Shown here piece by piece: positions 15,642 to 23,882 of a stretch of DNA of 33,916 nucleotides. Numbering within the stretch: position 1 is the first letter of the stretch; every line of letters starts with the position of its first letter. The stretch is from Candidatus Brocadiaceae bacterium (GTDB lineage: Bacteria > Planctomycetota > Brocadiia > SM23-32). Location of the stretch: assembly GCA_003551305.1 (NCBI GenBank), contig PUMJ01000142.1, positions 1 to 33,916 of the forward strand, written 5' to 3'. The position numbers and the translations under genes were made by a program. The notes below the pieces were generated by a model. The model did not search any database. It worked only from the letters and a program-made list of their open reading frames with translations, and had not been told where the DNA came from.

Positions 15642-17090
15642 TCACAGGGGCGAAAAGCGCCCGAAATCCGGCTGGTCGCCCTCGGGCACGTAGTCCAGGT
15701 GGTGGGGGTGCAGCCTGTAACCGCAGGCCGGCCCGTGGGTGACGATCGCGCGGAGGGCCTCGGCCACGTAGTCCACCTCATCCCGCGTGTTGTAGAGGCC
15801 GGGGCTAATACGCACAAGGCCCGGCACCCTGGTGTGGTCTCCGGCGGCCAGCCGGCGCACAATGGTGCTCATCTCCGCGGTGGGAATGCCCAGCAACTGC
15901 CGCACATAGGGCTGGGCGCAGAAGCAGCCGTTCCTGACGCCTATGCCCCACTCGTGACCGAGCGCGGCGGCCAGGAGCCCGTGCTCCAGTCCCTCCGCCT
16001 CGATGGCGAAGATGGGGTTGCGGTCAACGCCCACCCGGCGGTCACGGCGGCCGAATACGCGCAGCCCCTCGATGCTCAGGAACTGGTCGAGGCCGTAGGC
16101 GGCCATCTCCCGCTCATGGGCGGCCACCTCGTCCATGCCCATCTGCTGCAGCAATTGCGCGGCCCGGGCCAGTGTGACGGCGCCGTTGACGTTCGGCGTC
16201 CCGGCCTCTTCCTTCTCCGGCAAGTTGTTCCAGATGACTTCCCCGGGTGTGACCGCATGCACCGTGCCTCCGCCCGTCTCGTCGGGCGGCCCCTCACAAA
16301 AGACCTCGCGCCGGCCGACCAGCGCCCCCCCGCCGAAGGGAGCATACATCTTGTGGCCGCTGAACGCCAGGAAGTCAACACGCTCCGGGTCGTCAGGAGC
16401 CCCCATCTCCACCCGGCGATGGGCTACGAGCTGCGTGGCGTCCAGCACGAACCATGCCCCGGCCTCGTGCGCCAGCCGGGCCAGGCGTCTGATGGGCGGT
16501 ATCTCGCCGGTCACGTTGGAGGCGGCCGTCACCGCCACCACCCGGACGCGCGGCGCGTGCCGGCGCAACAGCGCCTCCAGGTGCTCCTCGTCCAGGCTGC
16601 CGTCCTGGGGGCGCACCCGCGCGAATACCGTCTCGCAGGGCTGCTGCCGCCAGGGCAGCATGTTGGAGTGGTGCTCCATCAGCGTGCTGACCACCACGTC
16701 CCCGGCGGTCAGAGACAGGCGACGGGCCAGTTTATTCAGCGCCTGCGTGGCATTCCGGGTGAAGACGACAACGTGGTGCTCGGCGTCGGCCCCGACGAAA
16801 CCCGCAACTATCCGCCGGGCCTGCTCGAAGACGTGCGTGGAGAGCAGCGATTTGAAACCCGTCCCCCGGTGGACGCTGGAGTAGTGACGCTGGAAGCGAT
16901 TCAAACAATCCAGGACTGGCACAAGAGACGGCGTCGTCGCCGCGTTGTCCATGTTGACATAGGGACGTTCCGCACCCCCATGGACGGGGACGCGGACATC
17001 CAGGCCGGCGACCAAGCGGTGGGCATCCTGAACCCGAAGCCCGCGCTGAGCCGTCCTCCGTTCCGTTTCGATGTCGAATGCCTGGAGCAT
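15642..17090 (-). CDS. Class V PLP-dependent aminotransferase, cysteine-desulfurase-like
   Basis: The 482-aa product has the class V aminotransferase fold shared by SufS/CsdA-type cysteine desulfurases. NMDNAATTPS is the usual N-terminal cofactor region, VVVSTLMEHHSN supplies the stacking His, and FSGHKMYAPFGGGAL holds the PLP lysine. RNGCFCAQPYV lies where SufS-type enzymes carry the catalytic cysteine (normally HHCAQP). Length exceeds SufS (about 406 aa) by an N-terminal extension of about 45 residues and a C-terminal tail ending in GRFSPL. It lies 12 bp downstream of a radical SAM gene, so it may mobilise sulfur for that enzyme or act on its product. It could also be a non-desulfurase lyase of the same fold. 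A clear Shine-Dalgarno site is not visible at the ATG. Confidence 0.8.
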   Translation of the reverse strand: MLQAFDIETERRTAQRGLRVQDAHRLVAGLDVRVPVHGGAERPYVNMDNAATTPSLVPVLDCLNRFQRHYSSVHRGTGFKSLLSTHVFEQARRIVAGFVGADAEHHVVVFTRNATQALNKLARRLSLTAGDVVVSTLMEHHSNMLPWRQQPCETVFARVRPQDGSLDEEHLEALLRRHAPRVRVVAVTAASNVTGEIPPIRRLARLAHEAGAWFVLDATQLVAHRRVEMGAPDDPERVDFLAFSGHKMYAPFGGGALVGRREVFCEGPPDETGGGTVHAVTPGEVIWNNLPEKEEAGTPNVNGAVTLARAAQLLQQMGMDEVAAHEREMAAYGLDQFLSIEGLRVFGRRDRRVGVDRNPIFAIEAEGLEHGLLAAALGHEWGIGVRNGCFCAQPYVRQLLGIPTAEMSTIVRRLAAGDHTRVPGLVRISPGLYNTRDEVDYVAEALRAIVTHGPACGYRLHPHHLDYVPEGDQPDFGRFSPL

Positions 17091-17102
17091 AGGGGCCGCC
17101 GT

Positions 17103-18632
17103 TCAGGAGGAAGGGACCGTCGCCGTTGCAGGTTCGCCCTCGTACTTGCGCGCGATGCGTCGCTGGATGTCTTTTTTGACCAGGGACCAGGCGCAGACGG
17201 GCACGAGCCCGAGCTGCTCGCTGTCGGGGTCCAGGTAGGCGAAGGCCGCCCGACAGTCGCGCAGCCTTTGGCTCTCCACCGAATGGTACTCTTCGAACGG
17301 CAACACCACCATGCGCAGAACCCTGCCGACACAGGTATAGGCGCGCAGGGCATCCTTCAGCTTGCGGCCACGCAGCAGCAGCCCCAGCACGCCGATGGGG
17401 CCGGCCACGGGGCGGCCCTTGAACAGCCGCCGCCAGTTAATGAACCCCAGAAGTGAGGGGCCAATCGCGCCGGCACACCGCAGAAAGCCGAGCGCCCGGT
17501 GGGCGGGCCGGTCGGGGTTCAACCGCGACAGGAAAGGCTCCAGTTCCAGGGCAGCGTCCACAAGGCCGGCCAGCAGCTCATCCAGAGGGCCGTTGGTGAA
17601 ATCGGAGATGGGACGGTATTGCTCGCCGTTGGAGAGCAGGTAGGTGCTGGACTCGCAGTTGGGATGCACACCCCCGAAGGTCAGCCCTGCACTGGTCGTG
17701 AAGTTGGCCACCCGCGCCAGCCGTCCCGGCAGCCCGGCCGGCCAGAACTCGACACGCCCGTCGTCGTAGGCGTTGTCCACGATGCGTTCGACGTCCTCGA
17801 TAGTCGTGGTGACATCCGCCTCGAACTCCCCCTCTTCCCACGTCTCGGTCAGCGGGATGAGGTGCATGGCGCGGAATGCCTCGCCGTGCTCATGGCAGAA
17901 ACGTATCAGCCGGCCCATGTGGTCCTCGTTGATCTGACGGGCCACGCAGACCATGAGGGTGTTGCGGCGCTTGCTGTACTTGACCACGTTCTCAAGCGCC
18001 CGCATCTTCTTCTCGAAAGCCCCGGGGTTTCGCCGCAACCTCTCATAGACGTCCGCGCTCAGGCCGTCCAGCGACAACAGAAGCGGCACTTTCAGAGCCG
18101 TGATCTTGCGGCAGTAGTCCTCGTCGGCCAATCGGAGCCCGTTGGTGACGATGCGGGGCCTGAGCCCGCAACGCCGGGCGGCCGCCAGGATCTCGGGCAG
18201 GTCGTCTCGCACGGTTGGTTCCCCGCCGAACAGGTTGACCCGCGGTCGCGGCTCCATCCGCGAGAGCGCCTCGAACACGGCCTCGAAGTAGCTGAGCGGC
18301 GGCTCGAACTGGAACCCCATTGCCGGGATGTTGGCAATACAGATGGGGCAGTTCATGTTGCACCGGTTCGTCACGTCCACGAAGACCATGGCGGGGTGGT
18401 GGGCGTGCCCGCACCCGGTGCAGATCAGGCTGCACGCGGGGCCTTCGTCCTCATCATACTGCCAGATGTCGCGTTTGCGTTGCCACGTGTCGGCGTCCGT
18501 GCTCACTACGGACTCGGACGGCCCGCACCCCGGGCACTCTTTACGCAGATAAACCCTGCCCCCACGGATGACGTGCCCGGCGGGAACCGGCATCCGGCAG
18601 ACAGAACATATGGCGAGATTTCCCCCGGACAT
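17103..18632 (-). CDS. Radical SAM protein with N-terminal cysteine clusters (Tes/MJ0619-like layout)
   Basis: The 509-aa product starts with a zinc-ribbon-like pair (C9, C12 and C33, C36) and a second Cys group (C67, C71, C74). The radical SAM motif RCNMNCPIC (C91, C95, C98) binds the [4Fe-4S] cluster that cleaves SAM. NLFGGEPT follows in the SAM-binding region, with RIVTNGLRL and LLLSLDGL after it. This N-terminal order (ribbon, Cys group, then VTNRCN) resembles the archaeal tetraether-lipid synthase (Tes) group and its bacterial relatives, and a hydrophobic segment near residues 390-440 suits membrane contact. A lipid role is inference only. The ATG at 18632 is preferred because AGAGGGGA lies just upstream; the frame extends to 18680. 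The gene sits between a lipoprotein gene and the PLP-enzyme gene in one likely operon. Confidence 0.78.
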   Translation of the reverse strand: MSGGNLAICSVCRMPVPAGHVIRGGRVYLRKECPGCGPSESVVSTDADTWQRKRDIWQYDEDEGPACSLICTGCGHAHHPAMVFVDVTNRCNMNCPICIANIPAMGFQFEPPLSYFEAVFEALSRMEPRPRVNLFGGEPTVRDDLPEILAAARRCGLRPRIVTNGLRLADEDYCRKITALKVPLLLSLDGLSADVYERLRRNPGAFEKKMRALENVVKYSKRRNTLMVCVARQINEDHMGRLIRFCHEHGEAFRAMHLIPLTETWEEGEFEADVTTTIEDVERIVDNAYDDGRVEFWPAGLPGRLARVANFTTSAGLTFGGVHPNCESSTYLLSNGEQYRPISDFTNGPLDELLAGLVDAALELEPFLSRLNPDRPAHRALGFLRCAGAIGPSLLGFINWRRLFKGRPVAGPIGVLGLLLRGRKLKDALRAYTCVGRVLRMVVLPFEEYHSVESQRLRDCRAAFAYLDPDSEQLGLVPVCAWSLVKKDIQRRIARKYEGEPATATVPSS

Positions 18633-18651
18633 GAGGTCCCCTCTTGCCACG

Positions 18652-19179
18652 CTAATGGACGTCGTCTCCCATGGGGTCAAGGGTGAACCAGCCGAGCAGG
18701 AAGTCGGCCAGTTCCCCGAACCGGCAGTTGAGCGTCAGACCCACGAAGCCCAGGTGCAGTATCTTGGGGCAGTTCAGCACCTGTCCCCGCGGCGGTCTCG
18801 GGCCTTCGGCCAGGCCCATCAGCCCCACCCGCCAGGCCTCGGGCTCGCCCCCGTTAGCAGGGCTAAATTCCCCGTAGGCGAACTGCTCGGTGCCCCAAAG
18901 AACCAGTCCGGTGGCGTGTTGGCGAGCGGGCATACCGCCCACGTTCCGATCCCCGATGCCCACCAGTGTGCCGTCAAAGTTTGAGTAACCGATGCTCAGC
19001 ACGTTCAGAAATCCGGCGTAGAGCCCGAACTGCGGTGTGGACGACCCGGTGACGCCGACATCGAATATGTCGAGAGCGTCGTTGCCACGGTTCGCCCAGT
19101 AAGCGGTGCTGCAACCGGAGAAGAAAAACAGCGAAACGCCCATCATGCCCAGCAGGCAAATCCTCAGAAGCTTTGACAT
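18652..19179 (-). CDS. Lipoprotein of unknown function
   Basis: The 175-aa product has a lipoprotein signal (MSKLLRICLLGMMGVSLFFF) with lipobox FSGC, so Cys23 would be lipidated. The mature part is Gly-rich with short beta-like blocks (DIFDVGVTGSS, FGLYAGFLNVLSIGYSNFDG, VGIGDRNVGG) and ends in HLGFVGLTLNCRFGELADFL. Strongly spaced Gly and Phe/Tyr residues suggest a small outer-membrane-associated beta protein. GGAGG lies 7 nt before the ATG. It is the first gene of the unit that continues into the radical SAM and PLP-enzyme genes (gap 19 bp), and is driven by the promoter carrying copy B of the conserved upstream element. I do not recognise a named family. Confidence 0.75.
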   Translation of the reverse strand: MSKLLRICLLGMMGVSLFFFSGCSTAYWANRGNDALDIFDVGVTGSSTPQFGLYAGFLNVLSIGYSNFDGTLVGIGDRNVGGMPARQHATGLVLWGTEQFAYGEFSPANGGEPEAWRVGLMGLAEGPRPPRGQVLNCPKILHLGFVGLTLNCRFGELADFLLGWFTLDPMGDDVH

Positions 19180-19238
19180 ATGTCAGCCTCCGCACTGATA
19201 GGTGCAATGTAAACGCCAGCAACCCGCCCCCGAGTAAA

Positions 19239-19268
19239 ACTCTACCTCAACTCCGCCACGCCTGTCAA
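19239..19268 (-). promoter_or_regulatory. Promoter for the lipoprotein/radical SAM/PLP unit
   Basis: On the minus strand a perfect TTGACA (19263-19268) is followed after 18 bp by TAGAGT (19239-19244). The start of transcription would be near 19232, about 50 nt before the ATG. The -35 hexamer is the edge of the conserved 82-bp element, exactly as at 4362. Confidence 0.6.
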
Positions 19269-19344
19269 GCCGCCCGGGTTACTTTGCCAGGACATGGTAC
19301 CCACCCACCGGGGTGTGCTGATCGTGTAGATTCAGTGGGGGCGC
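19263..19344 (-). repeat. 82-bp conserved upstream element, copy B
   Basis: On the minus strand this aligns without gaps to 4286-4367 (66 of 82 identical). It ends on TTGACA in the same position and has the same orientation relative to the gene it precedes. The core reads GGTACCATGTCCTGGCAAAG. The distal edge is a perfect GGGGGCGCCCCC palindrome that copy A lacks. Confidence 0.7.
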
Positions 19345-19520
19345 CCCCCTGGTGACAGGGAGGGCAAAAACCCGTGCAATCATCCGCGTTCTCGTCGTCG
19401 TGGTCGTGGTGTAACGCCATTCGCCTCAGGGCGAACGGGCAAGCGTCGCGGTTGCTCCGGTTTCTGCGCTCACAATCCCGGTCACCACGGCGAGGCACCT
19501 GAGAGGACCGAACGGCTGCT

Positions 19521-19558
19521 TTGACAGCGCCCTGGCTGCGGAACTAAAATGGCCAGGG
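19521..19558 (+). promoter_or_regulatory. Promoter with overlapping inverted repeat for the kinase-like gene
   Basis: TTGACA (19521-19526) and TAAAAT (19545-19550) are 18 bp apart, 11 of 12 consensus positions. A perfect 7-bp inverted repeat, CCCTGGC (19530-19536) and GCCAGGG (19552-19558), brackets the -10 hexamer and is well placed for a repressor site. The leader would be about 38 nt. Confidence 0.7.
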
Positions 19559-19595
19559 TTGGAAGATCGCCGGTTTCAGCAAAGAGGTAACGGCT

Positions 19596-21290
19596 GTGAA
19601 CACCGATGAGCAGAGGCCCCCGGCCGGCACCGGAGGTCTGACCGCCGGGGCCGAGCTTGCGGGAGTGGTCCTCAACGAGTTGCTGGCCGGTGACGAGTTC
19701 TGCTCGCTGTGGTTGACCGACCCCTACGAGGAAGGGCAGGCCGAAGCCTGTATGCGCGTCATCCCCGCCGCCCACCTGCAGACGGACGACGGGGTCGAGC
19801 GTTTCCAGCGGGAACTGAACTTCTGGGAGGAGCTCGACGCCGAGCACCTCCTCCACCTCTACCAACACGGCGAGCAGGACGGTTACTGCTTCGCGCTGAT
19901 GGAGTACGTCCGCAGCGGTTCCCTGGAGGATCAGGCACGTGCCGAAACGGTGGGCGACCTTGCGGAGCTGGCCGTGCACGCCGCTGACAGCCTCTGCAGG
20001 CTGCACGCCGGGCCGGGACCGCACGGCAACCTGAAACCGACCAACGTGTTCGCCGTTCCGGGAGGGGGAGTGCGCTTCAGTGACTTTCTGCTGCCGCTGT
20101 GGCTGGACGAGTTCGAGGCCGGGTGCCGGGCCCTGGGGCCGCGCCTGAGGCACCGCTACCGCGCCCCCGAGCAACGCGCCGACATGCGTGACTACGACCA
20201 GCGATCGGACATCTACTCCCTGGCCATGACGCTGCTGCGGTGCCTGACGGGCCGGGTGCCGGAGCCGGGCGCCGACGGGCGCAAGGCCGCCTGGCCCCCT
20301 GCCCTGGCGTCCGTTATGCATCGCTGCCTGAAGCCGGACCCGGCTGACCGGTTCGCCGACGCCCAGGAACTCTACGACGCCTTGGGCGAGGACCGCGAAC
20401 CCACAACTCACTTCGTGCAACTGCTGGTGGACGACGACCTGGACGAGCCCGCCCCAGAGAACGAATCGCCCGACGAGGTGGGCGGGGGCGCCCTGCAGGA
20501 GATCCTCGGCCAGGCGGAGGGCTGCCTCGAACAGGGGCGCCTGGAGGACGCCGTGGACATGCTGGAGTCCATACCCGCCGAAGAGCCCCGCGTGCAGGAG
20601 TTGCTGGACCGGATCGTGCAGCAGCAGGAGGCCAGCGAGCGGCTGGCCCAGGAAGCTGTCCGACTGGCCGAGATGGGACATGAAGACGCGGCGCAGGAAA
20701 CACTGGCCGAGGCGGAGGGACTGTGGCAGAGCAACTCGACCGTCTCCGCCGTTAAAGAGGAACTCGCGCTGACCGGCGGCGGCCCCGCTGACCAGGAAAG
20801 AGGTGTGCCCCGCCCGCTGCTGGCCGCGCTGGAGAATGAACGCTACGCCGCCGCCCGCCCTTTGCTGGAGACGCTCGTGGGCGAAAAGCCGATGAGCGAG
20901 GAGATTCGCCAGGTGGTCGAACGCTTCAAGCGGGGGCGGGCGCGACACGCCTTCCTGGACAACGTGCGCATGGCGCGGCGGCTCTACCTGGCCGGTGAGC
21001 ACCAGGAGGCCCGGAGCCACTGGCTGGAGGCGGCGCGCTGGCTGCCTCGTGGGCCGCACAGGGAGAGGCTGCGCCGCATTGCGGCGGCGGCCGCCAGCGG
21101 GGCCCTGGTGCTCGAACCGGAGCAACTCGGCCTCAACGGAGACGAACCCGACGCCGCCGAAGAACCGGATTTCGAGCTTGCCCACGGGCAGCCGCGCCCC
21201 GCGGGTCTGCACAAGGCGCCGATAGTGCTGGCGGCCATCGCGCTGCTGGCGGCCATACTGGCGGTCGTCGCCGTCCTTATCCTTACCTGA
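19596..21290 (+). CDS. Membrane-anchored serine/threonine-kinase-like protein, probable pseudokinase
   Basis: The 564-aa product has a kinase-like N-terminal domain (about 20-265), a long Glu/Ala-rich helical region with TPR-like repeats (about 285-515) and a single C-terminal membrane segment (VLAAIALLAAILAVVAVLIL). The kinase fold is recognisable from EYVRSGSLED, HGNLKPTN, YRAPEQ and DQRSDIYSLAMTLLRCLTG. Three key residues differ from active kinases: the VAIK lysine position is Arg54 (EACMRVI), the HRD aspartate is Asn145 (HGN) and DFG is DFL (163-165). A Gly-rich loop is also not evident. It is therefore more likely a scaffold or regulator than an active kinase. The start is a GTG with AGAGG about 9 nt upstream; the nearby ATG is out of frame. 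The tail position of the membrane segment implies a cytoplasmic body. Confidence 0.82.
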   Translation: MNTDEQRPPAGTGGLTAGAELAGVVLNELLAGDEFCSLWLTDPYEEGQAEACMRVIPAAHLQTDDGVERFQRELNFWEELDAEHLLHLYQHGEQDGYCFALMEYVRSGSLEDQARAETVGDLAELAVHAADSLCRLHAGPGPHGNLKPTNVFAVPGGGVRFSDFLLPLWLDEFEAGCRALGPRLRHRYRAPEQRADMRDYDQRSDIYSLAMTLLRCLTGRVPEPGADGRKAAWPPALASVMHRCLKPDPADRFADAQELYDALGEDREPTTHFVQLLVDDDLDEPAPENESPDEVGGGALQEILGQAEGCLEQGRLEDAVDMLESIPAEEPRVQELLDRIVQQQEASERLAQEAVRLAEMGHEDAAQETLAEAEGLWQSNSTVSAVKEELALTGGGPADQERGVPRPLLAALENERYAAARPLLETLVGEKPMSEEIRQVVERFKRGRARHAFLDNVRMARRLYLAGEHQEARSHWLEAARWLPRGPHRERLRRIAAAAASGALVLEPEQLGLNGDEPDAAEEPDFELAHGQPRPAGLHKAPIVLAAIALLAAILAVVAVLILT

Positions 21291-21365
21291 CGCGCCCTCT
21301 GCCGCAGTTCGCCGGGGGCGTCCGGGTCACGCCGCAGTCAGGCCGCCACCAGGAACAGAGGTCCG

Positions 21366-22649
21366 ATGACCGAGGTCGCGCAGACAAAGGTCTCAGCCCC
21401 GGGGGGCGTCCCCGTCCGGATGCTCTGGGGGCGCGCGATGGGCTGGGCCCTTTACGACTTCGCCAACACCATATACTCGGCCCTCGTAGTCTCCTACGCC
21501 ATCGCCCTGCACGTGCGCGAGTTCACCGGCGTGGAGCGGTGGACCTTCCTGACGCTGGGGCTTTCCCTGGCCACCAGCGGCATCTTCTTGCCGGTGGCGG
21601 GAGAGGTGGTTGACCGGACCGGACACGCCAAGCGTTACCTGATCATACTGACCGTGGTGAGCTGTCTCTGCTGTGTGGCCATCACGTTCGCCGGCTCGGC
21701 GTGGTTGATCCTGCTGCTTTTCTTCGTGGCCAACTTCTGCTACCACTCCTCTCTGCCGTTTTGCGACAGCCTGATGCCGGTGTTGGCGCCGCGGGAGCGG
21801 CTGGGCATGCTGAGCGGGCTGGGCGTGGCGATGGGCTACGTGGGGGTGGCCTTCGCCCTGCCGCTGGGGTGGCTGACCGTGAACCTCTACATGCGCACCG
21901 AGCCGGCCCACCCTCGCACGCCCCTTTTCGCCCTGGCCGGGGTGCTCTACTTCCTGTTCAGCCTGCCTCTCATGCTTTTCGTGCCGGAGCGACCGGCCAG
22001 CAAGCCGGTGCGCCCCGGCACGCGCCTGGTGCGGCTGGCCTACCGGCGTGTGATGGTCACGCTCAGGCTGCTGCCCCGGCACAAGGCGGTGCTGCTCTTT
22101 CTGCTGGGCAACTTCTTCCTGGTGGACTCGCTCAACACGGGCATCGTCGCGGCCACGCCCTACATGGTGCACGTGTTCGGGCTGGATGAGCAGCAGGCGA
22201 TGCTCTGGCTCATCCCTTTCAGCCTCGGAGCGGGGCTGCTGGGAGTGACGGGCGGACGGCTGACCGACGCGGTCGGGCCGCGCCGCATGCTGCTGGCGGC
22301 GGGCGGCTGCGTGGCGGTCGCCATCACGGTGGCAGGCCTGACGAGGAGCTTTGCGCTTTTCATGACGGTGTTCGTGATCCTGGGCGGCTTCGGCCTGGCC
22401 AACATCTGGGTGGCGGGGCGCAAGCTCCTGCTGGAACTCGCCCCGCCCGGGCAGGTGGGCAAGTACTTCGGCCTCTACAACGTCGGGCACAAGCTGTCCA
22501 TGATCGGGGCGGTCACGTTCGGGCTGCTGGCCGACATAAGGGTGCCCGGCGTGCCGGCCGGGGGATACCGGCTGGGGCTGCTGTTCCAGCTCGTGCTGCT
22601 CTCTGTCGGCATGGTGTGCATCTACAAGGTGAGGCCGGCTGATGCTTGA
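21366..22649 (+). CDS. MFS transporter, UMF1/Atg22-like
   Basis: The 427-aa protein has about 12 hydrophobic segments in two halves, typical of the major facilitator superfamily. The opening WALYDFANTIYSALVVSYAI resembles the UMF1 (Atg22-like) subgroup, whose members carry a W-x-x-YDxAN signature in the first helix. A loop GEVVDRTGHAKRY after helix 2 matches the MFS motif-A position, and GGRLTDAVGPRRM is its repeat in the second half. The substrate is unknown; eukaryotic Atg22 exports amino acids. AGAGG precedes the ATG. The stop overlaps the start of the acyltransferase gene by 8 nt, so the two are translationally coupled. Confidence 0.85.
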   Translation: MTEVAQTKVSAPGGVPVRMLWGRAMGWALYDFANTIYSALVVSYAIALHVREFTGVERWTFLTLGLSLATSGIFLPVAGEVVDRTGHAKRYLIILTVVSCLCCVAITFAGSAWLILLLFFVANFCYHSSLPFCDSLMPVLAPRERLGMLSGLGVAMGYVGVAFALPLGWLTVNLYMRTEPAHPRTPLFALAGVLYFLFSLPLMLFVPERPASKPVRPGTRLVRLAYRRVMVTLRLLPRHKAVLLFLLGNFFLVDSLNTGIVAATPYMVHVFGLDEQQAMLWLIPFSLGAGLLGVTGGRLTDAVGPRRMLLAAGGCVAVAITVAGLTRSFALFMTVFVILGGFGLANIWVAGRKLLLELAPPGQVGKYFGLYNVGHKLSMIGAVTFGLLADIRVPGVPAGGYRLGLLFQLVLLSVGMVCIYKVRPADA

Positions 22650-23322
22650 GGCAGTGGAGGGCGGCTGGCCGGAGAAGCTGGGCACGCTGCTCCTGCACCC
22701 CTACTTCGCCACATTCCACCGGTTGTGCTGGTCGGGCACCGAGGAGCTGCCCCCGAGGGGGCCGGCCATTCTGGCGGCCAACCATCAGAGCTACTTCGAC
22801 CCGGTGGCCATCGGGCTGGCCGCGCGCAGGCGCATCAACTACCTGGCGCTGGAGGCATACTACCGGGCGCCTGTGCTGGGGCGGTGCATGCGCCTTTTCG
22901 ATACGGTGCCGGTCAGCGAACACGAGCCCTCCCCCGGCGCGCTGGGCCGCATGCTGGCCGCCCTGGAAGCGGGCGGCTTCGTGGGCATATTCCCCGAGGG
23001 CGGCCGCACCCCGGACGGACTGATCACCAAGCCTCGCGAGGGCGTGGCCGTGCTGGCGCTGCGCACGCGGGCGCCGGTGGTGCCGGTGACCATCAGCGGC
23101 GCATGGGCCGCCTGGCCCAAGGGCCGCATGCTGCCCCGCCCGGCGCCCATCGCGCTGCATTTCGGCCGGCCGATGCGCTTCGGCGGCCGGTCCACACAGC
23201 AGCGCCGCCGGGAAGTGACCTACCGGGTGATGCTGGCCGTGGCCGAGGGGTTCCGGCGGCTCGGCCGGCCGGAGCTGGCCGCGCGCTCCGAGCAGCGCCT
23301 CCGCCGCTGGCGGGAAGGCTGA
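22642..23322 (+). CDS. 1-acyl-sn-glycerol-3-phosphate acyltransferase family protein (PlsC-like)
   Basis: The 226-aa product carries the acyltransferase HX4D motif as NHQSYFD (His48, Asp53) and the substrate-binding motif as FPEGGRT (Glu119), with VVPVTISG as the later conserved block. PlsC-family enzymes transfer an acyl chain to lysophosphatidate or related lysolipids at the inner face of the membrane. Length is close to compact bacterial PlsC proteins. The ATG lies within the end of the MFS gene. Since several PlsC homologues act on other acceptors, the acceptor here is not certain. Confidence 0.88.
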   Translation: MLEAVEGGWPEKLGTLLLHPYFATFHRLCWSGTEELPPRGPAILAANHQSYFDPVAIGLAARRRINYLALEAYYRAPVLGRCMRLFDTVPVSEHEPSPGALGRMLAALEAGGFVGIFPEGGRTPDGLITKPREGVAVLALRTRAPVVPVTISGAWAAWPKGRMLPRPAPIALHFGRPMRFGGRSTQQRRREVTYRVMLAVAEGFRRLGRPELAARSEQRLRRWREG

Positions 23323-23406
23323 GCGGCGCCCCCGCCGGGGACGGGTGCGCCGGCGCATGACGGCAAGTATCCGCAGCGGGGCGGACGCCACAGAAGCCGC
23401 CGGGGC

Positions 23407-23459
23407 TTGACGAGCCGGACGGAATGCGAGAATATGTGAGTGGATAATCACGAACTCAC
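23407..23459 (+). promoter_or_regulatory. Promoter and candidate operator for the first arsR
   Basis: TTGACG (23407-23412) and GAATAT (23430-23435) are 17 bp apart. Just downstream lies a perfect inverted repeat, GTGAGT (23436-23441) and ACTCAC (23454-23459), with a 12-bp spacer. This size and position fit an ArsR-family site covering the transcription start, so self-repression is likely. Binding is inferred. Confidence 0.6.
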
Positions 23460-23480
23460 GGAATGTGGAGGCCGCCGGCG

Positions 23481-23807
23481 ATGGACGCGCAAGAGCGGAA
23501 GCTGTACGAGATGCAGGCCGAGGTGCTGAAGGCGCTGGCCCACCCCCTGCGGCTCGCCATCGCCGACTACCTGCGCGGCGGGGAGCAGTGTGTCTGCGGC
23601 ATCGCCGAGCACGTCGGTGCCGAGCGCTCCAACGTCTCCCGCCACCTCGGCCTGATGCAGGACGCCGGCGTGCTTGAGTCCCGCAAGGACGGTGTCCTGG
23701 TCTTCTACAGCCTGCGCACCCCCTGCGTGCTGAACTTCTTCTCCTGCGTGGGCAACGTCCTGCGCGAGCGGCTGGAGGCCGAGACGGAGGTTCTCGACCG
23801 GCTCTGA
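23481..23807 (+). CDS. ArsR-family metalloregulatory repressor 1
   Basis: The 108-aa winged-helix protein has the ArsR helix-turn-helix (CGIAEHVGAERSNVSRHLGLM) followed by the beta wing (ESRKDGVLVFYSL). EQCVCG (Cys37, Cys39) matches the CxC As(III)/Sb(III) site of classical ArsR, and two further cysteines near the C-terminus (TPCVLNFFSC) could add ligands. Binding of trivalent arsenic would release the repressor from DNA. The ATG at 23481 has GGAGG 9 nt upstream; an ATG at 23463 in frame lacks such a site. It opens the arsenic island and probably controls itself and the permease, Fe-S and thioredoxin genes that follow. Confidence 0.9.
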   Translation: MDAQERKLYEMQAEVLKALAHPLRLAIADYLRGGEQCVCGIAEHVGAERSNVSRHLGLMQDAGVLESRKDGVLVFYSLRTPCVLNFFSCVGNVLRERLEAETEVLDRL

Positions 23808-23850
23808 GCCTTCCAGCGGCGGTTTCGCTTTTTACCTTATCCGTGATCAA

Positions 23851-23863
23851 ATGCGCATATACT
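23851..23863 (+). promoter_or_regulatory. Possible -10 and palindrome before the permease gene
   Basis: The perfect palindrome ATGCGCAT (23851-23858) runs into TATACT (23858-23863), a good -10 hexamer about 20 bp before the permease ATG. No convincing -35 is visible, so this could be an extra regulated start or chance. Confidence 0.3.
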
Positions 23864-23882
23864 CAATGATGCAGCCGCCGCA

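Larger units (their letters stand above)
19180..19595. other. Divergent intergenic region (416 bp)
   Basis: This region separates the leftward lipoprotein unit from the rightward kinase-like gene and holds a promoter for each, plus copy B of the 82-bp element. In the middle a hairpin TTCGCC-TCAG-GGCGAA lies at 19420-19435, and a 23-nt stretch at 19379-19401 recurs with one mismatch at 29396-29418. A minus-strand open frame of 77 codons (19265-19498) runs through the conserved element and is not supported as a gene. Confidence 0.6.

Noticed and set aside
19265-19498. 77-codon minus-strand open frame with CTGFCPPC
   Set aside because: It runs through the conserved 82-bp element and ends inside the promoter; the equivalent frame at the other copy is not open in the same way, so the similarity is at DNA level.
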